From Bdellovibrionales bacterium (GTDB lineage: Bacteria > Bdellovibrionota > UBA1018 > CAIMNF01), in contig CANNBJ010000004.1 in the NCBI GenBank assembly GCA_947502835.1, positions 186,001-250,000 of the forward strand: DNA of 64,000 nt, written 5' to 3'. The notes beneath the pieces were generated by a model that searched no databases, was not told the origin of the DNA, and worked only from the letters and a program-made list of their open reading frames with translations. Shown here in pieces: positions 1-7,752 of this stretch. The position numbers and the translations under genes were made by a program. How positions within the stretch are numbered: the first letter of the stretch is position 1; the number at the start of each line of letters is the position of its first letter.

Positions 1-673
1 CCGCAAGACGATCAGCCGAAAGCTCAAGATCCTGGGAGCAAGGGCAAAAGAGGATCACGCGGAATGGCTCGAGGAGCGCTTCTCGGAAACGCCTATCAGG
101 CACATTCAGTTTGATGACCTTGAGACAGTGGAGCATACGAAATGCAAACCCCTGAGTGTCACCCTCGCAGTTCAAAACAAGAGTCGGGAAATCCTTGATA
201 TTCAGGTAAAACGAATGCCGGCGAAAGGTCCCCTCTCGAGAGTCGCCCGAAAGAAATACGGACCAAGAAAAGACGAACGCCCGGCTGGTTGGGATCAGCT
301 CTTCAGGAATTTAAAATCTCTGCTCCATGCCAATGTTCTGTGTGAGTCTGATGAGAATCCGCACTACCCGCAGTTCGTGAGAAGTCACCTGCCCCAGGCC
401 AGACACGTTCGTCATAAGGGCGCGCGGGGTGCGATTGTGGGTCAGGGCGAGCTGAAGAAACTAAAGTTTGATCCTCTGTTTTCGCTCAACCACACCTGTG
501 CAATGCTCAGAGCCAACGTAAATCGTCTCTTTAGAAAGACTTGGAGTACGACCAAGAAAGTCGAGTGCCTCGTCGATCATCTTTGGATTTACGTGAGGTA
601 CCATAACGCAGTCCTTGTGAACTCGGATCCGGGGTTCGTGCCCACTCAAAGAAGCCAGTTGGGGGGAGGTTGA
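1..673 (+). CDS. IS1-like transposase, 3' part (5' end outside window)
   Basis: The reading frame is open from base 2 to the TGA at 671-673, so about 223 residues are visible and the start lies off the left edge. The visible part begins with an RKTISRKL segment typical of a DNA-binding helix before the catalytic core. Next come an FDDLET block (first Asp), an SDENPHYP block (second Asp) and a C-terminal LRANVNRLFRKTWSTTKK block, which lines up with the C-terminal part of IS1-family transposases. Where IS1 has the catalytic Glu (IERHN-type segment) this protein has Asn (LNHTCAML). I recall related single-ORF transposases with this Asn, so the gene need not be dead. No terminal inverted repeat could be fixed. 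The stop codon overlaps the -35 of the next gene. Confidence 0.7.
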   Translation, partial: RKTISRKLKILGARAKEDHAEWLEERFSETPIRHIQFDDLETVEHTKCKPLSVTLAVQNKSREILDIQVKRMPAKGPLSRVARKKYGPRKDERPAGWDQLFRNLKSLLHANVLCESDENPHYPQFVRSHLPQARHVRHKGARGAIVGQGELKKLKFDPLFSLNHTCAMLRANVNRLFRKTWSTTKKVECLVDHLWIYVRYHNAVLVNSDPGFVPTQRSQLGGG

Positions 674-698
674 TAAGTTGCCCCCGACTCGCTAAGCT
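670..698 (+). promoter_or_regulatory. sigma70-like promoter, probably leaderless
   Basis: TTGATA (670-675), a 17-nt spacer, then TAAGCT (693-698). The -10 ends 8 nt before ATG 707, so transcription would begin at or next to the start codon. There is no Shine-Dalgarno sequence upstream of that ATG. Confidence 0.6.
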
Positions 699-706
699 CT
701 CCCACC

Positions 707-1732
707 ATGATGACTCTTTCTCCGCAAAAAAGGATCTTGGTGGGTGGATTGTTGGTCGCGCTCGGGGCGGCTGCTTATTTTGCCTGGACCTCGTATTTCG
801 GCGTTTCCAAGAACCTGCGGACGAATCCGGTCTTGAAAAAGGATTACCAAATCCTGCGGAATGAGGACCAGAAAACCCATGTGGAGCAGATCTCCATGGC
901 GCTGCACCGGCTGAACAGTTACCGACTCCCCGAGGGGCTCGCCGAGGCCTTGAAGCGGGAAAAGGATCCCCGTCCCCAGGTTCGGAGTTCGGTTGCGGAG
1001 TCTCTTGCCATGAATGTGATGCAGGGGGAGGTTCTCGAGGCCGAAATCCGGCTTCTCGGGGATCCCGAGGAGGCGGTTCGGGTCGCTGCCCTGACGGCGC
1101 TCTCCCGGGTCGGGGACCCGCGCCGGATCGAGTTGCTGAAGAAGGCCATGGCCAATCCCTCTAAATCGGTTCGGGAGGAGTTTCTCATTCGCTCAGGGCT
1201 TTACAACGCAATCCAAGGATCGGAACAGGAGTCTCATTTGAGCGCCATTCATGCGCTTCTGGATCAACACAAGGGGGATCCAGGACTGAATGCCTTCGGC
1301 CTCAAGGTCCTGCTGAGGACCGGTGCGACCGACGCAAGGAGTCTCGATCGGGTGGAGGGTGCTTTTTTGAATTCCGCTACGCCCAAAGAACTGATCCCCT
1401 CGCTGTATCGGCAACTCGTGCGGACGCGGCCGGAGCTGCTCGTAAAGCGTTTCTCCAAGGATGCGCGCTCCTCATTCGTTGCGCTCCGGATCACCGCATT
1501 GAACAGCATTCTTGAACTTTGTCCGCCTGAAAGGTGGGATGTGATTCAGGGGGTCGTGAATGATCCGGAAATGGACCCGCAATCAAAGATGGTCGCCAAA
1601 AGAATCGCAAGCCATCTCGGGGGAAAGATCGATGCGTCGGAGAAAATCCTGGCACCTCCTGCCGGATCGGATCGTTGTGCGGTTTCCCGCCGGAGCAAAT
1701 TGAAGCACCCCGATACTGGAAAAGGAACCTGA
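707..1732 (+). CDS. HEAT-repeat protein with N-terminal membrane anchor
   Basis: This 341-residue protein has one N-terminal hydrophobic segment (about residues 9-27, GGLLVALGAAAYFAWTSY) that should act as a signal anchor. After it come alpha-helical repeats with HEAT/armadillo-like periodicity: 'RPQVRSSVAESLA', 'PEEAVRVAALTAL' and 'SKSVREEFLIRSG' are each spaced about 35 residues apart. Such repeats are protein-interaction scaffolds, here probably on the periplasmic side. ATG 707 was chosen because a good promoter ends just before it; ATG 710 is an equal alternative. The C-terminus is basic and less ordered. It is followed 21 nt later by the phospholipase D gene, which has its own -10-like element. 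The specific function is unknown. Confidence 0.6.
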   Translation: MMTLSPQKRILVGGLLVALGAAAYFAWTSYFGVSKNLRTNPVLKKDYQILRNEDQKTHVEQISMALHRLNSYRLPEGLAEALKREKDPRPQVRSSVAESLAMNVMQGEVLEAEIRLLGDPEEAVRVAALTALSRVGDPRRIELLKKAMANPSKSVREEFLIRSGLYNAIQGSEQESHLSAIHALLDQHKGDPGLNAFGLKVLLRTGATDARSLDRVEGAFLNSATPKELIPSLYRQLVRTRPELLVKRFSKDARSSFVALRITALNSILELCPPERWDVIQGVVNDPEMDPQSKMVAKRIASHLGGKIDASEKILAPPAGSDRCAVSRRSKLKHPDTGKGT

Positions 1733-1753
1733 ATTCTGAGATAAGGTGCTGGC

Positions 1754-2797
1754 ATGAAAGCCGGGGCCTGGGCGGAAGAACAGATTTATTTTGATCAGGG
1801 GGACTACTTTCAGGCCATCCTTTCGGAGATTTCTTCTGCACGGCATTCGATTGAGTTGGAGTCCTATATTTTCGAGCTGGATGCAATTGGCATGGCCGTT
1901 ACAAGCGCGCTCCGGGAAGCAGCACTCCGCGGAGTGCGGGTGAGGATTCTGGTGGATGGAATGGGAACCTGGTTCACCCAGGATCGGCTGAAAAATGGGT
2001 TCGAGGGGAGTCGGGTCCAGTTCAAGGTCTATCATCCTTTTTCTTTCCCTTGGTTCGGGGCTTCGCATTTGAACAAGAGGCTTCACAGGAAGCTCTGGAT
2101 CTTTGACCATCGCACGGCATTCACCGGAAGTTTCAATATCACGGGGGCGGCGAATCGGGACACCGGAGTCAGGGTGCGGGGGGGGCCGATTCACCTGCTA
2201 TCGGACGCTTTTGAGAGGCTTTGGAGCAGAGACCCGCGCAAGATCCATCGAAAGACACGGTTGGGATGGGTTCGTCTCAATGAGAACAAAAGGATGAGAA
2301 GGGCCAATGTACAGGATCTTGTCCGCAGGATGCGCGAGTCCGACAAAAGGATTTGGATCACCAATGCGTACTTTGTTCCTCCGCTTTTCCTTTTGCGTGT
2401 TCTTTGCAGGGCGGGACTCAGGGGAGTCGATGTGCGTCTCCTGCTTCCGGCACGACCTGATCATGTTTTCATGAAGTGGATGGCGGAGGCATTCTACAGG
2501 ACGCTTCTTCTCAGTGGAGTGCGGATTCATGAATACGGAGAATCCTTTTTGCATGCAAAGACGCTTCTGATGGATGACTGGGTGATGGTGGGTTCGACAA
2601 ACCTCAACCATCGAAGCCTGATTCATGATCTCGAGGTGGATGTGGTGTTGCATGAAGCGCATTCCAGGGAAGTCTTGCGGGAGCGGTTTGAGCGGGATCT
2701 CGAGAGTTCGCGCGAGCTTTCCCTCCACGATCTCCGGTTCTCCGTGTTCTCAAGGATTCTTCAGTGGCTGCTGCATTTTTTCAGGTTCTACGCATGA
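1754..2797 (+). CDS. Phospholipase D-family protein, cardiolipin synthase B-like
   Basis: The protein (347 residues) carries two HKD motifs, the mark of the PLD superfamily: LHRKLWIFDHRTAFTGSFN near residue 115 and LHAKTLLMDDWVMVGSTNLN near residue 265. There are no clear N-terminal membrane helices, and the length fits the short ClsB (YbhO) type rather than ClsA. The expected reaction is phosphatidyl transfer that makes cardiolipin at the inner membrane. The next gene overlaps it by ATGA and encodes an endonuclease/exonuclease/phosphatase-fold protein. This is the same partner as in the E. coli ybhP-ybhO (clsB) pair, which supports the assignment. A TAAGGT hexamer ends 6 nt before ATG 1754 and no Shine-Dalgarno is present. 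Another PLD-type activity cannot be excluded. Confidence 0.8.
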   Translation: MKAGAWAEEQIYFDQGDYFQAILSEISSARHSIELESYIFELDAIGMAVTSALREAALRGVRVRILVDGMGTWFTQDRLKNGFEGSRVQFKVYHPFSFPWFGASHLNKRLHRKLWIFDHRTAFTGSFNITGAANRDTGVRVRGGPIHLLSDAFERLWSRDPRKIHRKTRLGWVRLNENKRMRRANVQDLVRRMRESDKRIWITNAYFVPPLFLLRVLCRAGLRGVDVRLLLPARPDHVFMKWMAEAFYRTLLLSGVRIHEYGESFLHAKTLLMDDWVMVGSTNLNHRSLIHDLEVDVVLHEAHSREVLRERFERDLESSRELSLHDLRFSVFSRILQWLLHFFRFYA

Positions 2798-3525
2798 GGA
2801 TCAAGGTCATGACGTTGAACATTCACAAGGGGTTCTCTCTGTTCAACCAGCGAGCCATCCTTCCCGAGTTGAAGCAGGAGATCCGTGCCCACGGAGTGGA
2901 TGTGCTGTGTTTGCAGGAAGTCTTGGGGGAGCACCGGAAACACGCACCGCGTCCGCAATTCGAGTTCATCGCAGACCAGATCTGGAAACATTATGCGTAC
3001 GGGAAGAATGCGGTCTATTCGAACGGGCACCATGGCAACGCGATCCTGAGCCAGTTTCCGTTTCTTGAGTTCGAGAACTTCAATATTTCCAATCACCGGT
3101 TCGAACAGCGGGGCGTCTTGCACGGGGTGATCAGTGCACCGGAATGGAAGGGGAGGAGGATCCATGTGATGACAGCGCATCTGGACCTGCTCTCTGCGGG
3201 CCGGAAGAAGCAGGTGGATCGAATCCTTGGGTTGATCCGGATGAGGGTGAAGTCCGGGGAGCCCCTGATCCTTGCCGGGGATTTCAATGACTGGTCCGAG
3301 GAGCTTACGGAACGCCTTTCCTCGGATGCGGGCCTGTCGGAAGCCCATTTTGACAGGTTCGGGGATCACGCACGGACGTATCCTTCGGTTTTTCCCGTGT
3401 TGAAGCTGGATCGGATTTACGTTCGGGACCTCACGGTTGAATCCGTTCAGAGGCTTTCCGGCGCGCCCTGGGATTCCTTGTCGGATCATCTGGCGCTGGT
3501 GAGCGAGCTTCGCCTTGAAATATAG
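2794..3525 (+). CDS. Endonuclease/exonuclease/phosphatase (EEP) family protein, YbhP-like
   Basis: The 243-residue EEP-fold domain has the expected motif order: MTLNIHKG at the N-terminus, CLQEVLGE (metal-binding Glu), TAHLDL, LAGDFNDWSEE (catalytic Asp/Asn) and a final SDHLALVSEL (Asp-His pair). Start ATG 2794 overlaps the preceding stop (ATGA), which indicates translational coupling to the cardiolipin synthase-like gene. Members of this fold hydrolyse phosphodiester bonds in DNA, nucleotides or lipid head groups. The pairing with a ClsB-like enzyme suggests a role in phospholipid metabolism, as proposed for YbhP, but the substrate cannot be read from the sequence. No signal peptide is seen. 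Confidence 0.8.
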   Translation: MRIKVMTLNIHKGFSLFNQRAILPELKQEIRAHGVDVLCLQEVLGEHRKHAPRPQFEFIADQIWKHYAYGKNAVYSNGHHGNAILSQFPFLEFENFNISNHRFEQRGVLHGVISAPEWKGRRIHVMTAHLDLLSAGRKKQVDRILGLIRMRVKSGEPLILAGDFNDWSEELTERLSSDAGLSEAHFDRFGDHARTYPSVFPVLKLDRIYVRDLTVESVQRLSGAPWDSLSDHLALVSELRLEI

Positions 3526-3538
3526 TAAATAAATTTAG

Positions 3539-3567
3539 TTGACAAATTGCGGATCCCGCCATAGCGT
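3539..3567 (+). promoter_or_regulatory. Promoter with consensus -35, probably leaderless
   Basis: TTGACA (3539-3544), a 17-nt spacer and TAGCGT (3562-3567) end 6 nt before ATG 3574, which has no Shine-Dalgarno sequence. The predicted +1 is the A of the start codon. Confidence 0.6.
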
Positions 3568-3573
3568 GCGGGC

Positions 3574-4380
3574 ATGAAACGGAAATCATTGATCCTGGTT
3601 CCCTCCCTGATGCTTCTCTTGGCTCCCGGCCTTTCGAAGGGGTCGGCTCTGGTTGCGAAAAACGAGCAAAAGGGGGAAATCACCTTTTTTACGCAGCTGA
3701 TCTATCGGGGAAAGGCACTGACGGAAGCGCTCGCTCGGGCTTCGAGCCTTGAGATCGCAACCCTCTGGAACGAATCCAAAGGCACAGTCAGGTACCGGGG
3801 CCGTGACTATCGTGCGAAGTTTGTCATTTCCCAAGTCGTGGACCGGTACCATCGTCATCCGGATTCGGGCTCGTGCGCGGAAAACGTCGTGCAGATCGAG
3901 CAACCTGCTCAAGCTGGGGATCGTTCCTTTTATGCGATGTCAGGACGTTTCGGAACCTTCTATACAAGCGACGATCTGGGACGATCCTCCACGGCAGCCC
4001 ATGAGTATGGACATGGGTTGGGTTTGGATCACGATGATTTGGATCAGAGAAACGCGAGTGTGCCCGGGATCATGTTTGCCCGTGGCACCTTGGTGCGACC
4101 CGAGTTTCAGTGGAATCCTCTCGCAGGGGCGGGTGCCCCCGGGGGGAGCATCAAGCCCCATCACCGCAAGGTGAGGGCTGTGGATCTTCAAAAGATCAAT
4201 CTTGATCGGGTGAATTTTGCGGGAGGCGTCGGATGTCTGGGGAGTGGAATCTTGAGGGCGGTTCGCGTTGCGGAAGTGGTGAAGCCCGAGCCTCGGATGC
4301 GGCTTGAACTCAATCTCCATGAAGGGTATTTTTCGCCCGAGATTTCGGAGGAGTTGGAGTCCGAGGCTCATGACCATTGA
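3574..4380 (+). CDS. Exported metzincin-type zinc metalloprotease
   Basis: The 268-residue protein has a Sec signal peptide (about residues 1-24) and the extended metzincin zinc motif HEYGHGLGLDH (His143, His147, His153; catalytic Glu144). A Met-turn-like PGIMFARG lies about 14 residues further on. This arrangement fits the matrixin-like M10/M12 group. No pro-domain cysteine switch is evident; the single SGSCAENVV Cys before the zinc motif could be regulatory. The protein is probably periplasmic or secreted. The following gene starts inside its 3' end with an 11-nt overlap. In a predatory or surface-degrading bacterium such an enzyme could digest prey or matrix proteins, but that is speculation. 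Confidence 0.8.
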   Translation: MKRKSLILVPSLMLLLAPGLSKGSALVAKNEQKGEITFFTQLIYRGKALTEALARASSLEIATLWNESKGTVRYRGRDYRAKFVISQVVDRYHRHPDSGSCAENVVQIEQPAQAGDRSFYAMSGRFGTFYTSDDLGRSSTAAHEYGHGLGLDHDDLDQRNASVPGIMFARGTLVRPEFQWNPLAGAGAPGGSIKPHHRKVRAVDLQKINLDRVNFAGGVGCLGSGILRAVRVAEVVKPEPRMRLELNLHEGYFSPEISEELESEAHDH

Positions 4381-5050
4381 TCCTGAACACCAGGACCCGG
4401 CTCATGTGATCCTTCATTTTGGAAGTGTGCCAGAACCATTCGGAGAAATTCCCGAGGGGGCGTGGCAGAGTCTCCGTCCCCGGTGGAAGCAGGTGCATGG
4501 AACTTCCACGGGAGAGGTTCGCCATCCCGGGCAGGAGCTCGGTGAGGTGGATGCAGTGTGGACCAGGGTGCCGGAACTGCCGATCGGGGTGGTCACTGCG
4601 GACTGTGTTCCGATTCTGCTGGAAAGGGCGGATGGAAAAGCCGTTGCCGCCATTCATGCGGGATGGCGTGGAACCCATGCCCGAATCCTTGCCGCTTTCT
4701 TCCGGTCGCTTCCGCCCGAGCTCTCGGATCCGCGGGAGTGGGTCGCGCGATTGGGCCCTTCTGTCAGGGCGTGCTGTTATGCAGTTGGAGAGGATCTGCT
4801 CGGGCGCTTTACCCGGGACTTCCCGGAGGTGCCGCGCCCGCGATGGGAGCCCAAACCGGGGCATCTTGATTTGATCGCGCTCAACTCGGCTGAGTTGCTG
4901 AGATTGGGGGCCCGCATTGCATTTGTCCATCCCGACTGCACCCTTTGTGCGACCAGGGATGGAGTGCATGTGTATTCAAGTTACCGGCGGGGAGACAGGG
5001 AATCCCGTCAGATTTCGATGATTTGCCTGTCATCAAAAAAATATCTCTGA
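4370..5050 (+). CDS. pgeF: Peptidoglycan-editing factor, laccase-domain (YfiH) protein
   Basis: The 226-residue protein contains the conserved blocks of the Cu-oxidase_4/YfiH family: KQVHG, VTADCVPILLE, IHAGWRG, LGPSVRACCYAVG and a C-terminal DCTLC...YSSYRRG. The His/Cys ligands of the metal site are all present. In E. coli PgeF clears peptidoglycan precursors with L-Ser in place of L-Ala; other family members show purine nucleoside phosphorylase or adenosine deaminase activity. ATG 4370 was chosen because it follows GAGG by 3 nt and starts the recognisable domain; longer in-frame starts lie within the upstream gene. It is cytoplasmic and overlaps the metalloprotease gene by 11 nt. Confidence 0.85.
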   Translation: MTIDPEHQDPAHVILHFGSVPEPFGEIPEGAWQSLRPRWKQVHGTSTGEVRHPGQELGEVDAVWTRVPELPIGVVTADCVPILLERADGKAVAAIHAGWRGTHARILAAFFRSLPPELSDPREWVARLGPSVRACCYAVGEDLLGRFTRDFPEVPRPRWEPKPGHLDLIALNSAELLRLGARIAFVHPDCTLCATRDGVHVYSSYRRGDRESRQISMICLSSKKYL

Positions 5051-5076
5051 AATCCACTGCCCCTTTTTGCTATGAT
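5047..5076 (+). promoter_or_regulatory. pepF promoter, probably leaderless
   Basis: CTGAAA (5047-5052), an 18-nt spacer and TATGAT (5071-5076), which ends 7 nt before ATG 5084. The ATG at 5072 lies inside the -10 and is therefore unlikely to be used. Confidence 0.5.
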
Positions 5077-5083
5077 CCCTGAA

Positions 5084-6874
5084 ATGGATCAATACAAGAC
5101 ACGGCAAGACATTCCCGAATCATTCAAATGGAACCTCAACCTGATGTATCCGACACCTCAGGATTGGGAGGCGGATTTCGCAAGAGTGGAGTCGGCGATT
5201 GTCTCCGTCGAGCGATTCAAGGGCCGCCTTTGCCATTCTGCGCACACCTTGCATGAGGCATTTGAGGAGCAGTCGAAGCTTGATCTATTGATTGAGCGTC
5301 TTTACTCCTATGCACACCATCTTTCGGACGAAGACACCAGGAACTCGGAGAACCTCGGCCGGGTGGATCGCATCCGATCCAAAGCAGCCGATGCGGGAGC
5401 AAGGCTTTCGTGGATGGATCCCGAGCTTTTGGAAGCGCCGATGGAAATCTTGAAAGGGTTTCATGTCGATCCGGTTCTCGTGAACCATGCACGAAGGATC
5501 GAGCTCTTGATCCGCTCGAAACCCCATCAGCGAAGCGCCGAGGTGGAGGAGGTGCTGTCCCTTGCGTCGGAGCCCCTCGGAGTCGCCTACAAGACGTTCA
5601 GTTTGCTTGAGAACGCAGACATGAAGATTCCCCATGCGAAGGATGCGGAAGGAAAAGAGCATGAGCTCAATCATGGAAGCTACAGCGCTTGCCTTGAGTC
5701 CTCGGACCGCGTGTTGAGAAAGAATGCCTTCGAAACCTACTTCGGCGCGTATGCCCAATATCAGAACACCTTCGCGGCAACCCTCGATGCACACGTAAAA
5801 AAACAGATTTTTTATGCGAAGACCCGCAGATTCCAGAGCGCGATCGAAGCGAGCCTGTTTTCAGATCAGATTCCGGTGGGTGTGTATCACGGGCTGATCG
5901 ATACGGTTCATCAGCACCTGCCCCTTCTGCACCGGTGGGTTTCCTTGAAAAAGCGCGAGCTCAAGCTGCCGGAAATGCAACTCTATGATCTTTTCTATCC
6001 GATGGTGAAGCCCGCCAAAGTCGAGATTCCCTATGAGCAGGGATGCAAGTTGGTCGCTGAAGCTGTGCGGCCGCTGGGAGAGGATTATGCGAAAACCCTG
6101 GAAAGCGCTTTCCATGAGCGCTGGATCGATGTGTTCTATACCCCTGGGAAACGTGGAGGCGCTTATTCCGGTGGCATGTACACTTCAAAGCCCTACATTC
6201 TCCTCAATCACAAGAACAACCTGAACAGCACCTTCACTCTGGCCCACGAACTCGGTCATTCCCTTCACTCCTACTATTCCAATCGGTATCAGCCGTACCA
6301 GACCGCGAGTTATCCGATTTTCCTCGCCGAGGTCGCCTCCACCACAAATGAAATGCTCCTGCACTTTTATTTGAATGAGCGGGCTGACAGCAAGGAGATG
6401 AAGTTGTACCTGCTGGATCACCTGTTCACCCAGTTCAGGGGAACCTTGTATCGACAGGTTCAGTTCGCGGAGTTCGAGCGGGACATCCATGCCATGGCCG
6501 AGAAGGGGATCCCTCTCACGGCACAGACCCTTTCCGAGACCTATGCCGCCATTCAGGCGAAGTTCTACGGTCCAGACATGGTCATGCATGATCTCGTCAA
6601 ATACGAGTGGACCCGGATTCCGCATTTTTACTACAACTTCTATGTCTACAAGTATTCCACGAGCTTTGCCGCCGCCCAGTACTTCGCAAAGAAGATCTTT
6701 GAGGGGGATACTGCGGTCCGGGACCTTTACCTCGACTTCCTGAAATCAGGATCCTCAAGGGATCCTTTGGAGACACTGAAGAAGGCGGGCGTCGATCTGC
6801 GCGACTCCAAACCCATTGAGGCAGCCTTCAAGGTTTTTGAAGAAGCACTGAATGAATTCGAGCGAACCCGGTAG
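5084..6874 (+). CDS. pepF: Oligoendopeptidase F, M3 family
   Basis: The 596-residue protein matches the usual length of PepF. It has the M3 zinc motif in LAHELGHSLHSYYS (about residue 388) and the downstream metal-ligand Glu in FLAEVASTTNEMLL, 25-30 residues later, as expected for thimet-like oligopeptidases. The N-terminal part is the long helical domain that restricts the substrate to oligopeptides. No signal peptide is present, so it should recycle peptides in the cytoplasm. Start ATG 5084 (MDQYKTRQDIPE) is preferred over ATG 5072 because the latter falls within a TATGAT promoter hexamer. It is probably monocistronic, since a minus-strand gene follows convergently. Confidence 0.9.
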   Translation: MDQYKTRQDIPESFKWNLNLMYPTPQDWEADFARVESAIVSVERFKGRLCHSAHTLHEAFEEQSKLDLLIERLYSYAHHLSDEDTRNSENLGRVDRIRSKAADAGARLSWMDPELLEAPMEILKGFHVDPVLVNHARRIELLIRSKPHQRSAEVEEVLSLASEPLGVAYKTFSLLENADMKIPHAKDAEGKEHELNHGSYSACLESSDRVLRKNAFETYFGAYAQYQNTFAATLDAHVKKQIFYAKTRRFQSAIEASLFSDQIPVGVYHGLIDTVHQHLPLLHRWVSLKKRELKLPEMQLYDLFYPMVKPAKVEIPYEQGCKLVAEAVRPLGEDYAKTLESAFHERWIDVFYTPGKRGGAYSGGMYTSKPYILLNHKNNLNSTFTLAHELGHSLHSYYSNRYQPYQTASYPIFLAEVASTTNEMLLHFYLNERADSKEMKLYLLDHLFTQFRGTLYRQVQFAEFERDIHAMAEKGIPLTAQTLSETYAAIQAKFYGPDMVMHDLVKYEWTRIPHFYYNFYVYKYSTSFAAAQYFAKKIFEGDTAVRDLYLDFLKSGSSRDPLETLKKAGVDLRDSKPIEAAFKVFEEALNEFERTR

Positions 6875-6889
6875 GCCTCGAAGAAGGGG

Positions 6890-7708
6890 TCAGTGAAGAG
6901 TTTTCGGGATTCCAGGGCTCAATCCGAAACAAAGCATGGAGAGCGTGCCGTATTGGATGCCCTGAAACAGGATCTCGGCCTCGTCGCCGGGAAGGGCTGC
7001 ACCCACGGTGAAGAGGATCGGGAGAAAATGCTCCTCTGAGGGATGGGATCGCTGGAAACCGGGATGATCCTCGAAGTGGAGGATCGCCTCAACGCTCTTC
7101 GCTTTGAGGGAGGAGATGAGCCATTCCTCGAAAGCCACAGCCCAGGGCGCTCCCGGGGAGTGCTTTCCCGACCACTGGAGTTCGCGGAGATTGTGAACTG
7201 CGCCTCCGCTTCCGACCAGAAGGACTCCTTGCTCGCGCAGGGAGGCAAGGGCGTGACCCATTTTCAGGATCTGTGCGGGAAGCAGATTGATGGGAAGACT
7301 CACGCGCACCACCGGGACGTCCGCATCCGGATACAGATGAAGCAGGGGAACCCAGATCCCATGATCGAGCAGACCCTCCGATTCGACTTTGACCTCGAAT
7401 CCGGCCTGCTGAAAGCGATTCGCAGCCTCATCTGCGATGGAAGGTGAGCCCGGGCATGAATAGGACATTTCATAGAGCTCCGGAGGAAATCCTGCAAAAT
7501 CATGTTGAATCGTGTTTCGCTCGCACTTCAGGATATGAACCCGATCGCTGGATAAGGAGTGGGCCGAGACCACCACGATTGCCTTTGGTTTTGGAATGGA
7601 GCCTGCGAAACGGCGCAAGGAGTCCTGATAGGGATCATCCTCTTGGGGAAAGGCAGTCATGGGAGTGCCGTGACTGAGGAATACGGTGGGGAAGCGGTAA
7701 GAGGACAT
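6890..7708 (-). CDS. LigB-family extradiol ring-cleavage dioxygenase, YgiD-like
   Basis: This 272-residue protein resembles class III extradiol dioxygenases of the DODA/YgiD type. It has an SHGTP motif (His13), VSAHS (His50), LLDHGIWVPLLHLYPD (His116) and a C-terminal HPSEEHFLPI block, which together supply the metal ligands and the acid/base His. Known relatives cleave catechol-type substrates such as L-DOPA; the native substrate here is unknown. The protein is cytoplasmic, with no signal peptide. It sits alone between a convergent pepF and a separate minus-strand operon. Its promoter (see 7715-7743) leaves no room for a ribosome binding site. Confidence 0.85.
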   Translation of the reverse strand: MSSYRFPTVFLSHGTPMTAFPQEDDPYQDSLRRFAGSIPKPKAIVVVSAHSLSSDRVHILKCERNTIQHDFAGFPPELYEMSYSCPGSPSIADEAANRFQQAGFEVKVESEGLLDHGIWVPLLHLYPDADVPVVRVSLPINLLPAQILKMGHALASLREQGVLLVGSGGAVHNLRELQWSGKHSPGAPWAVAFEEWLISSLKAKSVEAILHFEDHPGFQRSHPSEEHFLPILFTVGAALPGDEAEILFQGIQYGTLSMLCFGLSPGIPKTLH

Positions 7709-7714
7709 GGCGGA

Positions 7715-7743
7715 ATCCTAAAGGAAAGAGGGGGATTCGGCAA
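7715..7743 (-). promoter_or_regulatory. Promoter of the LigB-family gene, probably leaderless
   Basis: On the minus strand: TTGCCG (7743-7738), a 17-nt spacer and TAGGAT (7720-7715). It ends exactly 6 nt before ATG 7708. No Shine-Dalgarno sequence is present. Confidence 0.6.
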
Positions 7744-7752
7744 GACATCAAC

